64,000 nt of DNA from Pseudomonas sp. G2-4. GTDB taxonomy: Bacteria; Pseudomonadota; Gammaproteobacteria; Pseudomonadales; Pseudomonadaceae. Positions 40,562-48,935 of this stretch are shown here, in pieces. Each line of letters begins with the position of its first letter. The stretch's first letter is position 1. The stretch covers positions 4,154,001 to 4,218,000 of the forward strand of contig NZ_CP125957.1 in assembly GCF_030064125.1 (NCBI RefSeq), given 5' to 3'. The position numbers were made by a program, and so were the translations under genes. Under the pieces are notes generated by a model, which was not told the origin of the DNA, did no database searches, and saw only the letters and a list, made by a program, of their open reading frames with translations.

Positions 40562-41542
40562 ATGACGAGCGGTGCTTTCTCGCAGTTCGGTTTCAGCCGT
40601 GTGCATTCCCTGACCTTGCGCGATCCGATGCAGCTCACCGAACGCTCCCAAGCGCTCCAGCGGCTTATCGAAAAAGTCAGCCTGCAGATTGGCTTGAACG
40701 AGGTTTGCACAACGTCGATTCCAGGCTTGAGCTTTTATCGAATAGCCGAGCTAGGTACGCCCACGTACTGCATTTATGAGCCTTGCGTGGCCATTATCCT
40801 GCAGGGCGCGAAGGAGATCTCGTTCGGCGAGGAAGCCTGTGGGTTCGGGCAAGGGGCGTTTTTCGTCACTTCAGTCGATATCCCCACACTGGCTCGCGTT
40901 ACCGCGGCTAACGAGCAAACCCCTTATTTATCCGTTGTGTTGAAGCTCGATTTTTCCATGCTCAATGAAGTGATCCTGACCCTGGAACCGCCAAAGCAGG
41001 AAATGGCTACTGAAGCGCGGGGCTTCGTATCCGGTGTGGCGACGAGCGAGATGCTCGATGCGTTCGCTCGACTCGCCACGCTGATCGAACGGCCGCTTGA
41101 AGCAGGCTTGATGTCGGGCCTTATCAAGCGGGAGATATACGGTAGGCTGCTGCTCAGTGAAGCGGGGCATTTGTTGCGCAGCGTCACTCGCGATGGTTAC
41201 CGAGATAAGGGCATCGTAAGAGCCGTCGAATGGCTAAAATATCACTACGATAAACCGTTGCAGATAGCCGACCTCGCCGAACGATCAGGCATGGCCAGCT
41301 CCACGCTGCATCACCGTTTTCGCAAGCTGACAGGCACCAGCCCCCTTCAGTATCAAAAATCGCTACGGCTGCAAGCCGCGCGTAGCCTGATGTTGACCGA
41401 GCGGATAGACGTCAACACCGCTGCGTTGCGAGTCGGCTATGAAAGCGTTGCCCAATTCAGCCGCGAATATGCCCGGCGCTTCGGAGCGCCACCCTCGAGA
41501 GACATCAAGCACGCACGGGAAAATGGTGGGCGGCTCGATTAG
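40562..41542 (+). CDS. AraC-family transcriptional regulator
   Basis: 326 residues. The N-terminal half is the AraC_N cupin-like domain (GLSFYRIAELGTPTYCIYEPCVAIILQG, then FFVTSVDIPTLARVTAA). The C-terminal half has two helix-turn-helix motifs (LQIADLAERSGMASSTLHHRF and VNTAALRVGYESVAQFSREY) of an AraC/XylS activator. The start could also be ATG 40628 where family homology begins. It is divergent from the Tat-type aldo/keto reductase; in related regulators of this subfamily the neighbouring oxidoreductase is the target. Its 3' end overlaps by 38 nt the convergent deleted gene at 41505-41984. Confidence 0.88.
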   Translation: MTSGAFSQFGFSRVHSLTLRDPMQLTERSQALQRLIEKVSLQIGLNEVCTTSIPGLSFYRIAELGTPTYCIYEPCVAIILQGAKEISFGEEACGFGQGAFFVTSVDIPTLARVTAANEQTPYLSVVLKLDFSMLNEVILTLEPPKQEMATEARGFVSGVATSEMLDAFARLATLIERPLEAGLMSGLIKREIYGRLLLSEAGHLLRSVTRDGYRDKGIVRAVEWLKYHYDKPLQIADLAERSGMASSTLHHRFRKLTGTSPLQYQKSLRLQAARSLMLTERIDVNTAALRVGYESVAQFSREYARRFGAPPSRDIKHARENGGRLD

Positions 41543-41984
41543 CTGCGCTAAGCATCATATCGGTGATCCGGGTGTCGGCTATGGTCTCGGCGAAGCCGTA
41601 GCCGAACAGACCGGCGGGTGTCTGGAAGCCGGGCCGAACCTCACCCGCAAGCACTCGCCGGGCAGCTTCTGCAGCGGCCATCGAGGTAAAGGTATAACCG
41701 TTAACTGTATCAAGCCCCGAGCGTGCCACCGTACCGTCCGCGCCGGTGACTTCTACCGCCGCATGGTAGCGATTCGCTGCCCGTTCTTCGATGCTCGGCC
41801 CGGCAGGGAGAGCTTGGACATTTCCGGTTGGAAATGCTCCCTCGGTGACATGAACGAAAGTTTCAATATGACTCCGGTCTTTCTCACGACCGGCAAGAAC
41901 GAGGTCAAGTCCAGCGGATGCAGCATGCTCCGCCGCCATGCCGCCGGTGTAGCCTGCGGCGCCATAAATCATCAGCTTTCTCAT
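41505..41984 (-). pseudogene. Internally deleted saccharopine dehydrogenase-like reductase
   Basis: 159 codons from ATG 41984, preceded by AGGG. Residues 1-33 are an NAD(P)-binding start (KLMIYGAAGYTGGMAAEHA, LDLVLAGR) typical of trans-acting enoyl reductase / saccharopine dehydrogenase-like proteins. Directly after it the chain continues with what looks like the C-terminal part (AVEVTGADGTVARSGLDTVNGYTFTSMAA, LAGEVRPGFQTPAGLFGYGF). The family is about 340-360 residues, so roughly the central half is missing while the frame is kept. The product would lack most of the catalytic domain and is probably non-functional. Confidence 0.65.
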
Positions 41985-42214
41985 AAAGGCCCTGCTTTCT
42001 GGGATGGCTATTCGAGAGAGGCATCGATGCGTGCGATCAGCCCGTCGGTATTTGTAACTCGCCAATAAAAGGTATCTGTGATCCCCGCCAGGGCAAAACC
42101 GCAATAAAATTGAGACAAGCATGACAATTTACACACCGCAACAGCGGCTTTCCAATCTGGACCTCACCCGTTTTATCCACTGATACAAACCGTCACAACC
42201 CATCATGCCTTAGA

Positions 42215-43051
42215 TCAGCGCCCCGCCTGACATTCATCCCAAACACCCCGCATCAGTTCCTTCAGCATCAGCGCCTCGCCCCAGCGATCCGTTATGTCGC
42301 GCCCATCACTCCCTGTGATCGCATAGGGTGGCGGCCCAAGTTCACAGGTGAAGGACAGGCTCGCGGGTGTGTTCGGTCGCGCCAGCCAATCCTTGATTCC
42401 GTAACGCCACCAGCCTAGAAACCGGTCCAACCAGGGGCGATGCTGGGTAAAGGTCAAGGGCACCTGGACCTGCTCACTATTAGCGACTCGCCCGTGAAAA
42501 CCCCAACTGTGTCGTAGGATGGTGTGAATCTGTTCGTCGTCTTCGGCCGCGGCCGACTCAGGCAATTCGCGGCCCACGACGTAATGGGACAAGTCAGCCA
42601 ACAACTTGAGGTCGGGCATCTGCGCGAGCAAGTCGAGGGTGAACAACAGGTCACTGGTGAGACGATAGCGGTGGGTTTCCAGCAGGATCGGAAAGTCCAC
42701 CTGCTCGGCCAGACGCTGCCAGCCTTCGATCAGAGTGATCGCTTGTGCCAGCGTGCGCGGCCGGACGTCGGCTTGCAGCGTGAGGTGGTGGCAGCCGTAA
42801 CGGGAGGCAACCTCAAGTGCTTGCGCCAAGTCATTCACGGTGCGGGGAAACAGTTGACCTTCGATTTGCAGGCCTTGCGCCTTGGCAGCGGCATGCAGAC
42901 GTTCGGCCTGTGGCGCGATCCAGAAATGGTCGGTGATCCCATCGAAGCCAGCAGCGGCAATCTTCTCCACCTGCGCCTCCAGGGAAAGATCGCATTGACC
43001 ACGGTGATCTTGCATGGCCCACAGGGACTGAAATACCAGGAACTCACGCAT
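42215..43051 (-). CDS. Sugar phosphate isomerase/epimerase-like TIM-barrel protein
   Basis: 278 residues of the xylose isomerase-like / AP endonuclease 2 fold: AAAGFDGITDHFW, GQLFPRTVNDLAQALEVASRYGCHHLTLQ, FPILLETHRYRLTSD and LKLLADLSHYVVGREL. The Glu in LLETHR, the Asp in ADLSHY and the later His residues are the expected metal ligands. It is the last gene of the moc-like operon, 1 nt after the reductase gene. In inositol and rhizopine pathways proteins of this family rearrange inosose-type rings (IolE, IolI, MocC), so a role in processing the demethylated or oxidised ring product is plausible. Exact reaction unknown. Confidence 0.85.
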   Translation of the reverse strand: MREFLVFQSLWAMQDHRGQCDLSLEAQVEKIAAAGFDGITDHFWIAPQAERLHAAAKAQGLQIEGQLFPRTVNDLAQALEVASRYGCHHLTLQADVRPRTLAQAITLIEGWQRLAEQVDFPILLETHRYRLTSDLLFTLDLLAQMPDLKLLADLSHYVVGRELPESAAAEDDEQIHTILRHSWGFHGRVANSEQVQVPLTFTQHRPWLDRFLGWWRYGIKDWLARPNTPASLSFTCELGPPPYAITGSDGRDITDRWGEALMLKELMRGVWDECQAGR

Positions 43052-43052
43052 G

Positions 43053-44285
43053 TCAGGGCCTTAGTAGATGTTTGAGAGGCACATCGGCGTCGGCCAACGC
43101 GTCCACAGAGAGTGGGGTCAGGTTGGCAATCAGCCGTTCACACAACTTGATGTCCTTGGCAACGCTGTTGCCCTGCCCCCAACCGCAGGCCCCTTGCAAA
43201 CGCTGGTAGGTGTCCAGGTAGAACAGCAGCAGACCACCGTCTGCCAGGGTGCGAACGGCCGAAGGTGGCGTCGGTGAGATCACGCCCACCGTCTGCAAGC
43301 CCCAGTCGTACTGATCAGACCAGAAGCCGGGAACACCCTCGAACGGCAACTCGCCGCCCAACAGATTCAATGCCGCGTGACGGCCCTGGGTCTCGGCATT
43401 GCGCCAGGTTTCCTGGCGCTGGAATAACGCGTCGGCGTGCAGGCGAAACTCACACACATCGCCGGCGGCAAAGATGTCTGGCGCGCTGGTGCGCAACTGG
43501 GCATCGACTCGAATTCCCTGGCCCACCTCAAGCCCCGCCGCCGCGGCCAATTCGATGTTGGGTTGCATGCCGATACCGACCACCACCCAGTCACAGGGCA
43601 ACACCTGGCCGTCCACCAGTTGCACCGCCTCAGCGCGCTCGATGCCTTGTACCCTTTCAAGCGCTACGTTCAGCCGCACGTCCACGCCCTGTTGCCGATG
43701 CAAATCCAACAAGGCCTGGGACACAGCTTCAGGCAATACTCGCCCGGCCAGTCGTGGCCCGGCTTCCAGCAACGTCACCTGACAGCCTAAGGTTCGGGCC
43801 GTTGCCGCGACTTCGAGGCCGATAAAGCCACCGCCGATGATCACCAGGCGCGTGCCGGGCATCAATGCGCTGCGCAGGGCCAGGGCTTCGTCATGGGTGC
43901 GCAGGTAAAGCACGTTGGCCAGAGGTTCAGGCACCAGGGACAAGCGACGCGCTCTACCCCCGGTTGCCAACAGTAATCGGCTGTAGGGCAACCAACGTCC
44001 GTCGGTCAATTGCAGGCGGTGGTGCTGCGGATCCAGGCTTTTTACCGGATTGCCCGCCAGGTGTTCGATGTTCAGTTCAGTGAGCCGGCTATCGCTCCAC
44101 AGGCTGCAATCGTCCAGGTTCATCGTGCCCTGCAGCAAGCCCTTGGACAGCGGAGGACGCTCGTACGGCAAATGAAGTTCATCGCCGATCAGGATCAGCC
44201 GACCGGTATAACCCTGCTCGCGCAAGGTCAGCGCCGCACGGCCACCGGCATGGCCGGCGCCGACGATAATCAGTGGAGCATTCAT
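43053..44285 (-). CDS. FAD-dependent ferredoxin reductase (MocF-like)
   Basis: 410 residues from ATG 44285 (AGGAG 8 nt upstream; the GTG at 44294 is less likely). Two dinucleotide-binding motifs are present: PLIIVGAGHAGGRAALTLR for FAD and RLVIIGGGFIGLEVAATARTLG for NAD(P)H, plus DIFAAGDVCEF near residue 275. This is the layout of putidaredoxin/rhodocoxin reductases and of MocF. It lies directly after a Rieske ferredoxin and a di-iron desaturase-like oxygenase, so it probably passes electrons NAD(P)H to FAD to Rieske ferredoxin to di-iron oxygenase. Confidence 0.9.
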   Translation of the reverse strand: MNAPLIIVGAGHAGGRAALTLREQGYTGRLILIGDELHLPYERPPLSKGLLQGTMNLDDCSLWSDSRLTELNIEHLAGNPVKSLDPQHHRLQLTDGRWLPYSRLLLATGGRARRLSLVPEPLANVLYLRTHDEALALRSALMPGTRLVIIGGGFIGLEVAATARTLGCQVTLLEAGPRLAGRVLPEAVSQALLDLHRQQGVDVRLNVALERVQGIERAEAVQLVDGQVLPCDWVVVGIGMQPNIELAAAAGLEVGQGIRVDAQLRTSAPDIFAAGDVCEFRLHADALFQRQETWRNAETQGRHAALNLLGGELPFEGVPGFWSDQYDWGLQTVGVISPTPPSAVRTLADGGLLLFYLDTYQRLQGACGWGQGNSVAKDIKLCERLIANLTPLSVDALADADVPLKHLLRP

Positions 44286-44303
44286 GGCGTGCACTCCTGG
44301 CGG

Positions 44304-44624
44304 TCAAGCCGAAATGGCGAGCAGAACCCGCCCCGCGTCGACCCGTACCGGATAGGTCTTGAGATTGACGCACACTGGCGCCCCCAAGGCTTTGCCGGTG
44401 CGATAGTCAAAGCGCCCGTTGTGCTTGGGGCACTCGATGACGTGGTCCATCACCAGGCCGTCAGCCAGGTGGATCGACTCGTGAGTACACAGGCCAGCAG
44501 TGGCGAAAAACTCGTTGTCAGCAGAGCGGTAGATGGCATAGGTATGCGGACCGTGGTCGAAGCGAATGACGTCTTCTTCATTGATTTCGCCCACGGCGCA
44601 TACATCGATCCATTGATCGTTCAT
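44304..44624 (-). CDS. mocE: MocE-type Rieske [2Fe-2S] ferredoxin
   Basis: 106 residues, a single small Rieske domain. The cluster ligands are CTHE (Cys-X-His) and CPKHNGRFD (Cys-X2-His). It starts MNDQWIDVCAVGEINEEDVIRFDHG, typical of soluble ferredoxins for oxygenases. It lies between the desaturase-like oxygenase and the reductase in one minus-strand operon and is the expected electron carrier between them. Confidence 0.88.
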   Translation of the reverse strand: MNDQWIDVCAVGEINEEDVIRFDHGPHTYAIYRSADNEFFATAGLCTHESIHLADGLVMDHVIECPKHNGRFDYRTGKALGAPVCVNLKTYPVRVDAGRVLLAISA

Positions 44625-44660
44625 GGCGTTTTCTCTTGTTCGGGATACAGCCGGAAGGTG

Positions 44661-45749
44661 TCAGCCCAGGGTGGCTTCAGCCTGTGGATGAGCGTCGGTG
44701 GCAGGCCTTGAGCTACCGACGGGGCGTCGCACGAAATACGTCGGGTCCTTGCGCTGCTTCAAGAGGGTCGGAATGATTTCCTTGAAGGCCTCGCCTATGT
44801 TGGCGTAAGGCGGCGGGCAGTCGTGGCGGATCTCTTCATGGAGTTGCGCCAGGGCGTGGTACGGCACCATCGGGTACATGTGGTGCTCAAGGTGATAATT
44901 CATGTTCATGTACAGAAAGCGCAGTACCCGGTTCATATAGATGGTGCGGCAGTTGCTGCGGTGGTCCAGCACGTCTTCCGCCAGGCCCACATGTTGGGTG
45001 AGGCCAAACAGGTAAGATAACCAGCCGCCATACAGGATGGGCAGGCCGATATACATCAGCGGCAACCAGCTGTGCAGGTAAAGTGCCGCGCCAAAGACAA
45101 CGGCGTAAATCACGAGCCAGATACGGGCCGCCAGGAACACCTTGGGCCACTCGGACTCAGGGATGAACGTCTGTTCCTCGGCATCCATTTTGCCAACCGC
45201 GTGCCGGCACACGCCCCCCATCGTCTTCAGCAGCAACGGGATCTGGAACAGGCTGAGCAGCATCATGAACAAGCTCGGTGGACGCGGCTCGACGATTTCC
45301 GGATCGCGGCCGACGACGATGGTGTCGGTATGGTGCCGTGCATGGCTCCAGCGCCACACATGGGGCTCGAACATGCACATGAAGCTCGCCACCTGGTAGA
45401 GCGCATCATTCATCCAGCGAGTCTTGAAAGCCGTGCCGTGGCCGCTTTCATGCCAGCGCGGGTTGGAGGCGGTGGCGTACAGAACGCCATACGCAAGAAA
45501 AAACGGCACACAAGCCCAAGTGCCCCAGAACCAGTAGCCGCCGAAGCCGGTGATCAGCAGGGCCAGCAACCAGATGGCGGTGTCGAGCAAGGCCGGGCCG
45601 TCGCGGCGCTGCATCAGTTGCTTCATGCGTTGACGGGAGATGGGCGACTGGTACCAACTGGCCGATACAAGGCCTTTTTCAGCCGCGCGGGCGGCTTCAG
45701 GGCCGGTCAGGCGATAGTCCCGAGTAGAGGCTGTGTTGTCTTGAGGCAT
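44661..45749 (-). CDS. Membrane di-iron oxygenase / fatty acid desaturase family (MocD-like)
   Basis: 362 residues from ATG 45749 (GGAG ten nt upstream). The three histidine boxes of membrane-bound di-iron enzymes are all intact: HESGH, HARHH and HLEHH, with four hydrophobic segments (LLDTAIWLLALLITGFGG, FFLAYGVLYATA, WLVIYAVVFGAALYLHSW, LMYIGLPILYGGWLSYLFG). Together with the following Rieske ferredoxin and reductase it matches the MocD-MocE-MocF set of rhizobial rhizopine catabolism, where MocDEF demethylate 3-O-methyl-scyllo-inosamine. A rhizopine-like or other O/N-methyl substrate is therefore a better guess than a lipid. It is the first gene of the operon and is divergent from a LacI regulator. 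Confidence 0.85.
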   Translation of the reverse strand: MPQDNTASTRDYRLTGPEAARAAEKGLVSASWYQSPISRQRMKQLMQRRDGPALLDTAIWLLALLITGFGGYWFWGTWACVPFFLAYGVLYATASNPRWHESGHGTAFKTRWMNDALYQVASFMCMFEPHVWRWSHARHHTDTIVVGRDPEIVEPRPPSLFMMLLSLFQIPLLLKTMGGVCRHAVGKMDAEEQTFIPESEWPKVFLAARIWLVIYAVVFGAALYLHSWLPLMYIGLPILYGGWLSYLFGLTQHVGLAEDVLDHRSNCRTIYMNRVLRFLYMNMNYHLEHHMYPMVPYHALAQLHEEIRHDCPPPYANIGEAFKEIIPTLLKQRKDPTYFVRRPVGSSRPATDAHPQAEATLG

Positions 45750-45873
45750 TGTTATTGTTCTCCGCAAGCGTGAGATGTCAGGTGCTTTGCGTAAGAAAAT
45801 ATAGAGAGCAAGGAAGCCCCCCTCAAGGTCTTGAATACATTCCCTATCAAGCTATCATCCAGCTCCTGCGGGG

Positions 45874-45893
45874 CTTGATAGTTTTCTATCAAG
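45874..45893. promoter_or_regulatory. Perfect LacI-type operator between moc-like operon and regulator
   Basis: CTTGATAG-TTTT-CTATCAAG is an exact inverted repeat (8-bp arms), ending 18 bp before the LacI start. A matching half site CTATCAAG lies at 45844-45851. Location between the regulator and the divergent oxygenase operon makes it the likely binding site, giving autoregulation and control of the moc-like genes. Confidence 0.75.
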
Positions 45894-45911
45894 ACGCTTT
45901 GAAGGTTCATC

Positions 45912-46961
45912 ATGAATAACAATAAACGCCCCACCATCGCCACGGTCGCCGAACACGCAGGCTTAAGTGTCGCCACCGTCGACCGCGTGCTCAACGCTCG
46001 CGCCCCGGTTAATCCAGCCACTGCCGAACAGGTGCTTCAGGCCGCCGAAGCCGTGGGTTATTTTGCGGCGCGGCTGATCGGCCAACGCATTCTCGAACGC
46101 CGCCCCACATACCGTTTCGGCATCCTGCTGCTGGGCACCGCCCAGGCGTTCTACGCCAACCTGGCCCAAGCCATCACCGAGGCCGCGCAACGCCAGGTCG
46201 GGGCCAACCTGACCTGCCAATTCGAATACGTTTTTGATCGCACCCCCAGCGCCATCATCGCCCAGATCGAACAGTTGGCGGTGCAGTGCGACGGCCTGGC
46301 GGTGGTCAGCTTCGCCCACCCGCAGATCAACGCCGCCCTTGCCCAGATTCGCGAGGCCGGCGTGCCCGTGGTGGCACTGCTGTCGGGCATTCATGAGGCG
46401 GCGACCGAGCCCTATGTCGGCCAAGACAATCAGGTAGTCGGGCGCACGATGGGGTGGCTGCTGGCCCGCACCTGTGGCGCGCGCAAAGGCAGCATCGGCA
46501 TTCTGCTCGGAGGTCATCGCTTTCTTGGCCACCAGGCGCGGGTCGAAGGCTTGCACAGTTACTTGGCCGAACACGCACCTGGGCTGCGCCCGCTGGAGCC
46601 GCTGATCAATCTGGACAACTGCGACATCACCGAAGAAGCAACCCTCGACCTGCTGGTTCGGCATGACGATTTGCGCGGGCTATGCGTGGTAGGCGGCGGT
46701 GGCGACGGGATTATCAACGCGTTGGCGCAACTGCCCAAGCGCCCGACGCTGTGCTGCATTTTGCAGGAGTCCACCGAGCTGTCACGCCAAGCCCTGGCCC
46801 AGGGTTTGGTCGACGTGGTGATCGACTCTCAGCCGCGCCAGACTGCAACGGCGCTGGTGGATCTACTGGTGGAATTGCAGACTGCCGAGCAGTTCGATCC
46901 TGTGCGTCACCGGGTGCATATTCCGCTGCAGATTGTGACATCGGAGAATTCCCAAAGCTGA
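45912..46961 (+). CDS. LacI-family transcriptional regulator
   Basis: 349 residues. The N-terminal LacI helix-turn-helix is PTIATVAEHAGLSVATVDRVLNAR with the hinge region LQAAEAVGYF. The remainder is a periplasmic-binding-protein-like sensor of the sugar/inositol type (YRFGILLLGTAQAFYANLAQAI, VGQDNQVVGRTMGWLLAR). It probably senses a sugar- or inositol-like compound and represses the divergent moc-like operon; the palindrome in the shared promoter supports this. Length is slightly above the family average. Confidence 0.9.
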   Translation: MNNNKRPTIATVAEHAGLSVATVDRVLNARAPVNPATAEQVLQAAEAVGYFAARLIGQRILERRPTYRFGILLLGTAQAFYANLAQAITEAAQRQVGANLTCQFEYVFDRTPSAIIAQIEQLAVQCDGLAVVSFAHPQINAALAQIREAGVPVVALLSGIHEAATEPYVGQDNQVVGRTMGWLLARTCGARKGSIGILLGGHRFLGHQARVEGLHSYLAEHAPGLRPLEPLINLDNCDITEEATLDLLVRHDDLRGLCVVGGGGDGIINALAQLPKRPTLCCILQESTELSRQALAQGLVDVVIDSQPRQTATALVDLLVELQTAEQFDPVRHRVHIPLQIVTSENSQS

Positions 46962-47402
46962 TGGGCTGGCGGCACAACCTGTTCGGCCCTTGATCGCGCA
47001 ATTTTGGCTACCTTACCCCGCTGCACCGCCTGATCCGCTTCCTGGTCGTCAAACCAGCATTTGGTCTCGGGCCTCCTTCAGATTCGCAGTCGTCCGCGAC
47101 GCCCTTCCCTCTGGCTAACACTTCCCCCTTGCCGGATGTGTAGGGGGACTTTCACTTTCGAGTCAGCCACCGGCCAAAAGATGGCAACGAAAAGGGCCGA
47201 GACCTGCGAAATCAACCGAGATGTTTAAGCGACTTCGTGTCGTACTTCACCCGATATATCGTAGCTGTACGCCTCACCGCCCATCAACCATCGACCGCTA
47301 CAAGATCAATACCAATCCTGATGCAGTGATGTACTCCGAGCAAGGGAGCAATACCTTCCCTCCTTTTATCACCTTCCGACCAGAAATCCGTTTCAGGGAC
47401 TT
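46962..47402. other. Gene-free region with G/C-tract hairpin
   Basis: About 440 bp without a convincing gene; the one forward frame (47221-47430) lacks a ribosome-binding site and any recognisable family. A strong hairpin can form from TCCCCC (47123-47128) and GGGGGA (47143-47148). The block 47040-47220 does not look like codon-structured Pseudomonas DNA and could be a remnant of a mobile element or an RNA gene, but I cannot name it. Confidence 0.4.
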
Positions 47403-47414
47403 GTGCTTCCGGTA

Positions 47415-47430
47415 TTATGGTATACCATAA
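47415..47430. promoter_or_regulatory. GntR-type operator, site 1
   Basis: TTATGGTATACCATAA is a perfect 16-bp palindrome, 35 bp before the first gene of the 47-53 kb operon. The same core (ATTATGGTATWCCA) recurs at 53316-53333 and 54576-54600, and nowhere else that I noticed. A TGGTATACCA-like sequence is typical of FadR/VanR-subgroup GntR repressors, and such a regulator is encoded in this operon. Confidence 0.75.
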
Positions 47431-47465
47431 GACGCATAAGTATCCTTCCCTACACGGAGCAGCTC

Positions 47466-48056
47466 ATGAGTTTCGAAATTCGCAAGATCGTCAGCTATGT
47501 CGAAGAAACCCTCATTGAAGGCGGCAAGGCCAGCGATAAGCCGGTGATCATGGTCGGGTTGGCGGTGGTGATGAAAAACCCTTGGCTGGGCCGTGGTTTT
47601 GTCGAAGATCTGAAGCCGGAAATCCGCGCCAACTGCTCCGACCTCGGTGCGCTGATGGTCGAACGCCTGGTGGGCATTATTGGCGGCGCGGAAAAAATCG
47701 AAGCCTATGGCAAGGCCGCCGTGGTGGGCGCCGACGGTGAAATCGAGCACGCCTCCGCCGTGATCCACACCCTGCGCTTCGGCAACCACTACCGCGAAGC
47801 GGTCAAGGCCAAGAGCTACCTGAGCTTCACCAACAAGCGCGGTGGTCCGGGCACCTCGATCCAGATCCCGATGATGCACAAGGACGACGAAGGCCTGCGC
47901 TCGCACTACATCACCCTGGAAATGCAGATCGAAGACGCGCCGCGCGCCGACGAAATCGTCGTGGTGCTGGGTTGCGCCGATGGCGGTCGCCTGCACCCGC
48001 GCATTGGCAACCGCTACATCGATCTGGAAGAGCTGGCCGCCGAGAGTGCGCAGTAA
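47466..48056 (+). CDS. AA_synth-family protein (DUF1185)
   Basis: 196 residues from ATG 47466 (GGAG upstream). The sequence FEIRKIVSYVEETLIEGGK, VMKNPWLGRGFVEDLKPEI and GKAAVVGADGEIEHASAVIH is that of the 'amino acid synthesis' family PF06684, and GNHYREAVKAKSYLSF continues it. The family name is historical; its reaction is not established to my knowledge. It is often found in catabolic clusters with hydrolases and flavin-dependent monooxygenases, as here. It is the first gene of the operon, so it is probably needed for an enzymatic step and not for amino acid synthesis. Confidence 0.8.
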   Translation: MSFEIRKIVSYVEETLIEGGKASDKPVIMVGLAVVMKNPWLGRGFVEDLKPEIRANCSDLGALMVERLVGIIGGAEKIEAYGKAAVVGADGEIEHASAVIHTLRFGNHYREAVKAKSYLSFTNKRGGPGTSIQIPMMHKDDEGLRSHYITLEMQIEDAPRADEIVVVLGCADGGRLHPRIGNRYIDLEELAAESAQ

Positions 48057-48101
48057 TCCAGTCCGGGCCACGACAATAATAAAGGCATGCAGGAGCGCTC
48101 C

Positions 48102-48935
48102 ATGATTCGGCTCACCGCTGAACTCACCCCGGCGGGCACCAGTTACCTGGCGACCGGCCAAGGCCAGCCCGTGGTCTTGATCCACGGCGTCGGCCTGAAC
48201 AAAGAAATGTGGGGCGGCCAGGTGGTTGGGCTGGCCACGAAATACCGCGTGATTGCCTACGACATGCTCGGCCACGGCGCCAGCCCGCGCCCGGAAAGCG
48301 GCACCCCCCTGCTCGGCTATGCCGATCAGTTACTGGAGCTGCTCGACCACCTGCAATTGCCCCAGGCGAGCGTGATCGGTTTCTCCATGGGCGGCCTGGT
48401 GGCGCGGGCCTTTGCCTTGCATTACCCGCAACGCCTGCAAGGCCTGGTGGTGCTCAACAGCGTGTTCAACCGCAGCGCCGAACAGCGCGCCGGGGTCATC
48501 GCCCGCACCGCCCAAGCCGCCGAGCACGGACCGGATGCCAACGCCGAGGCCGCCTTGTCGCGCTGGTTCAGCCGCGAATACCAGGCGGCCAACCCGGCAC
48601 AGATTGCCGCGCTGCGCCAGACCTTGGCGCAGAACGATCCGCAAGGTTACCTGACCACCTATGAACTGTTCGCCACCCAGGACATGTACCGCGCCGATGA
48701 CCTGGGCAACATCCACGTACCAACGCTGATCGCCACCGGCGAGCTGGACCCGGGCTCGACGCCGGAAATGGCCCGGCAGTTGGCCGAGCGAATTCCCGGC
48801 GCCACGGTTGCCGTGCTCGCCGAGCAGCGGCATATGATGCCGGTAGAGTCGCCACGCCTGGTCAACCAGATGCTGCTGGAGTTTCTCGACACGGCAAACG
48901 CCCGACAAAATCCAATCAAGGGGATCGTTGCATGA
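48102..48935 (+). CDS. Alpha/beta hydrolase (PcaD/RutD-like)
   Basis: 277 residues from ATG 48102 (CAGGAG upstream). The oxyanion motif is VLIHGVGLNKEMW, the nucleophile elbow is GFSMGG (Ser95), the acid is probably in ATGELDPGS, and the His is in EQRHMMP. The fold is the compact single-domain hydrolase type that includes 3-oxoadipate enol-lactonase PcaD and the aminoacrylate hydrolase RutD. In this operon, together with the PcaC-like decarboxylase and a luciferase-like monooxygenase, it probably opens a lactone or ester/imide intermediate produced by oxygenation. The stop overlaps the aldehyde dehydrogenase start (ATGA). Confidence 0.85.
   Translation: MIRLTAELTPAGTSYLATGQGQPVVLIHGVGLNKEMWGGQVVGLATKYRVIAYDMLGHGASPRPESGTPLLGYADQLLELLDHLQLPQASVIGFSMGGLVARAFALHYPQRLQGLVVLNSVFNRSAEQRAGVIARTAQAAEHGPDANAEAALSRWFSREYQAANPAQIAALRQTLAQNDPQGYLTTYELFATQDMYRADDLGNIHVPTLIATGELDPGSTPEMARQLAERIPGATVAVLAEQRHMMPVESPRLVNQMLLEFLDTANARQNPIKGIVA

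Noticed and set aside
44661..45749. Housekeeping fatty acid desaturase
   Set aside because: The adjoining MocE ferredoxin, reductase, isomerase and LacI regulator point to a catabolic oxygenase; lipid desaturases in Pseudomonas do not have this context.
47221..47430. 69-codon forward frame before the catabolic operon
   Set aside because: No ribosome-binding site, composition unlike the neighbours, and its end covers the GntR operator; more likely non-coding.
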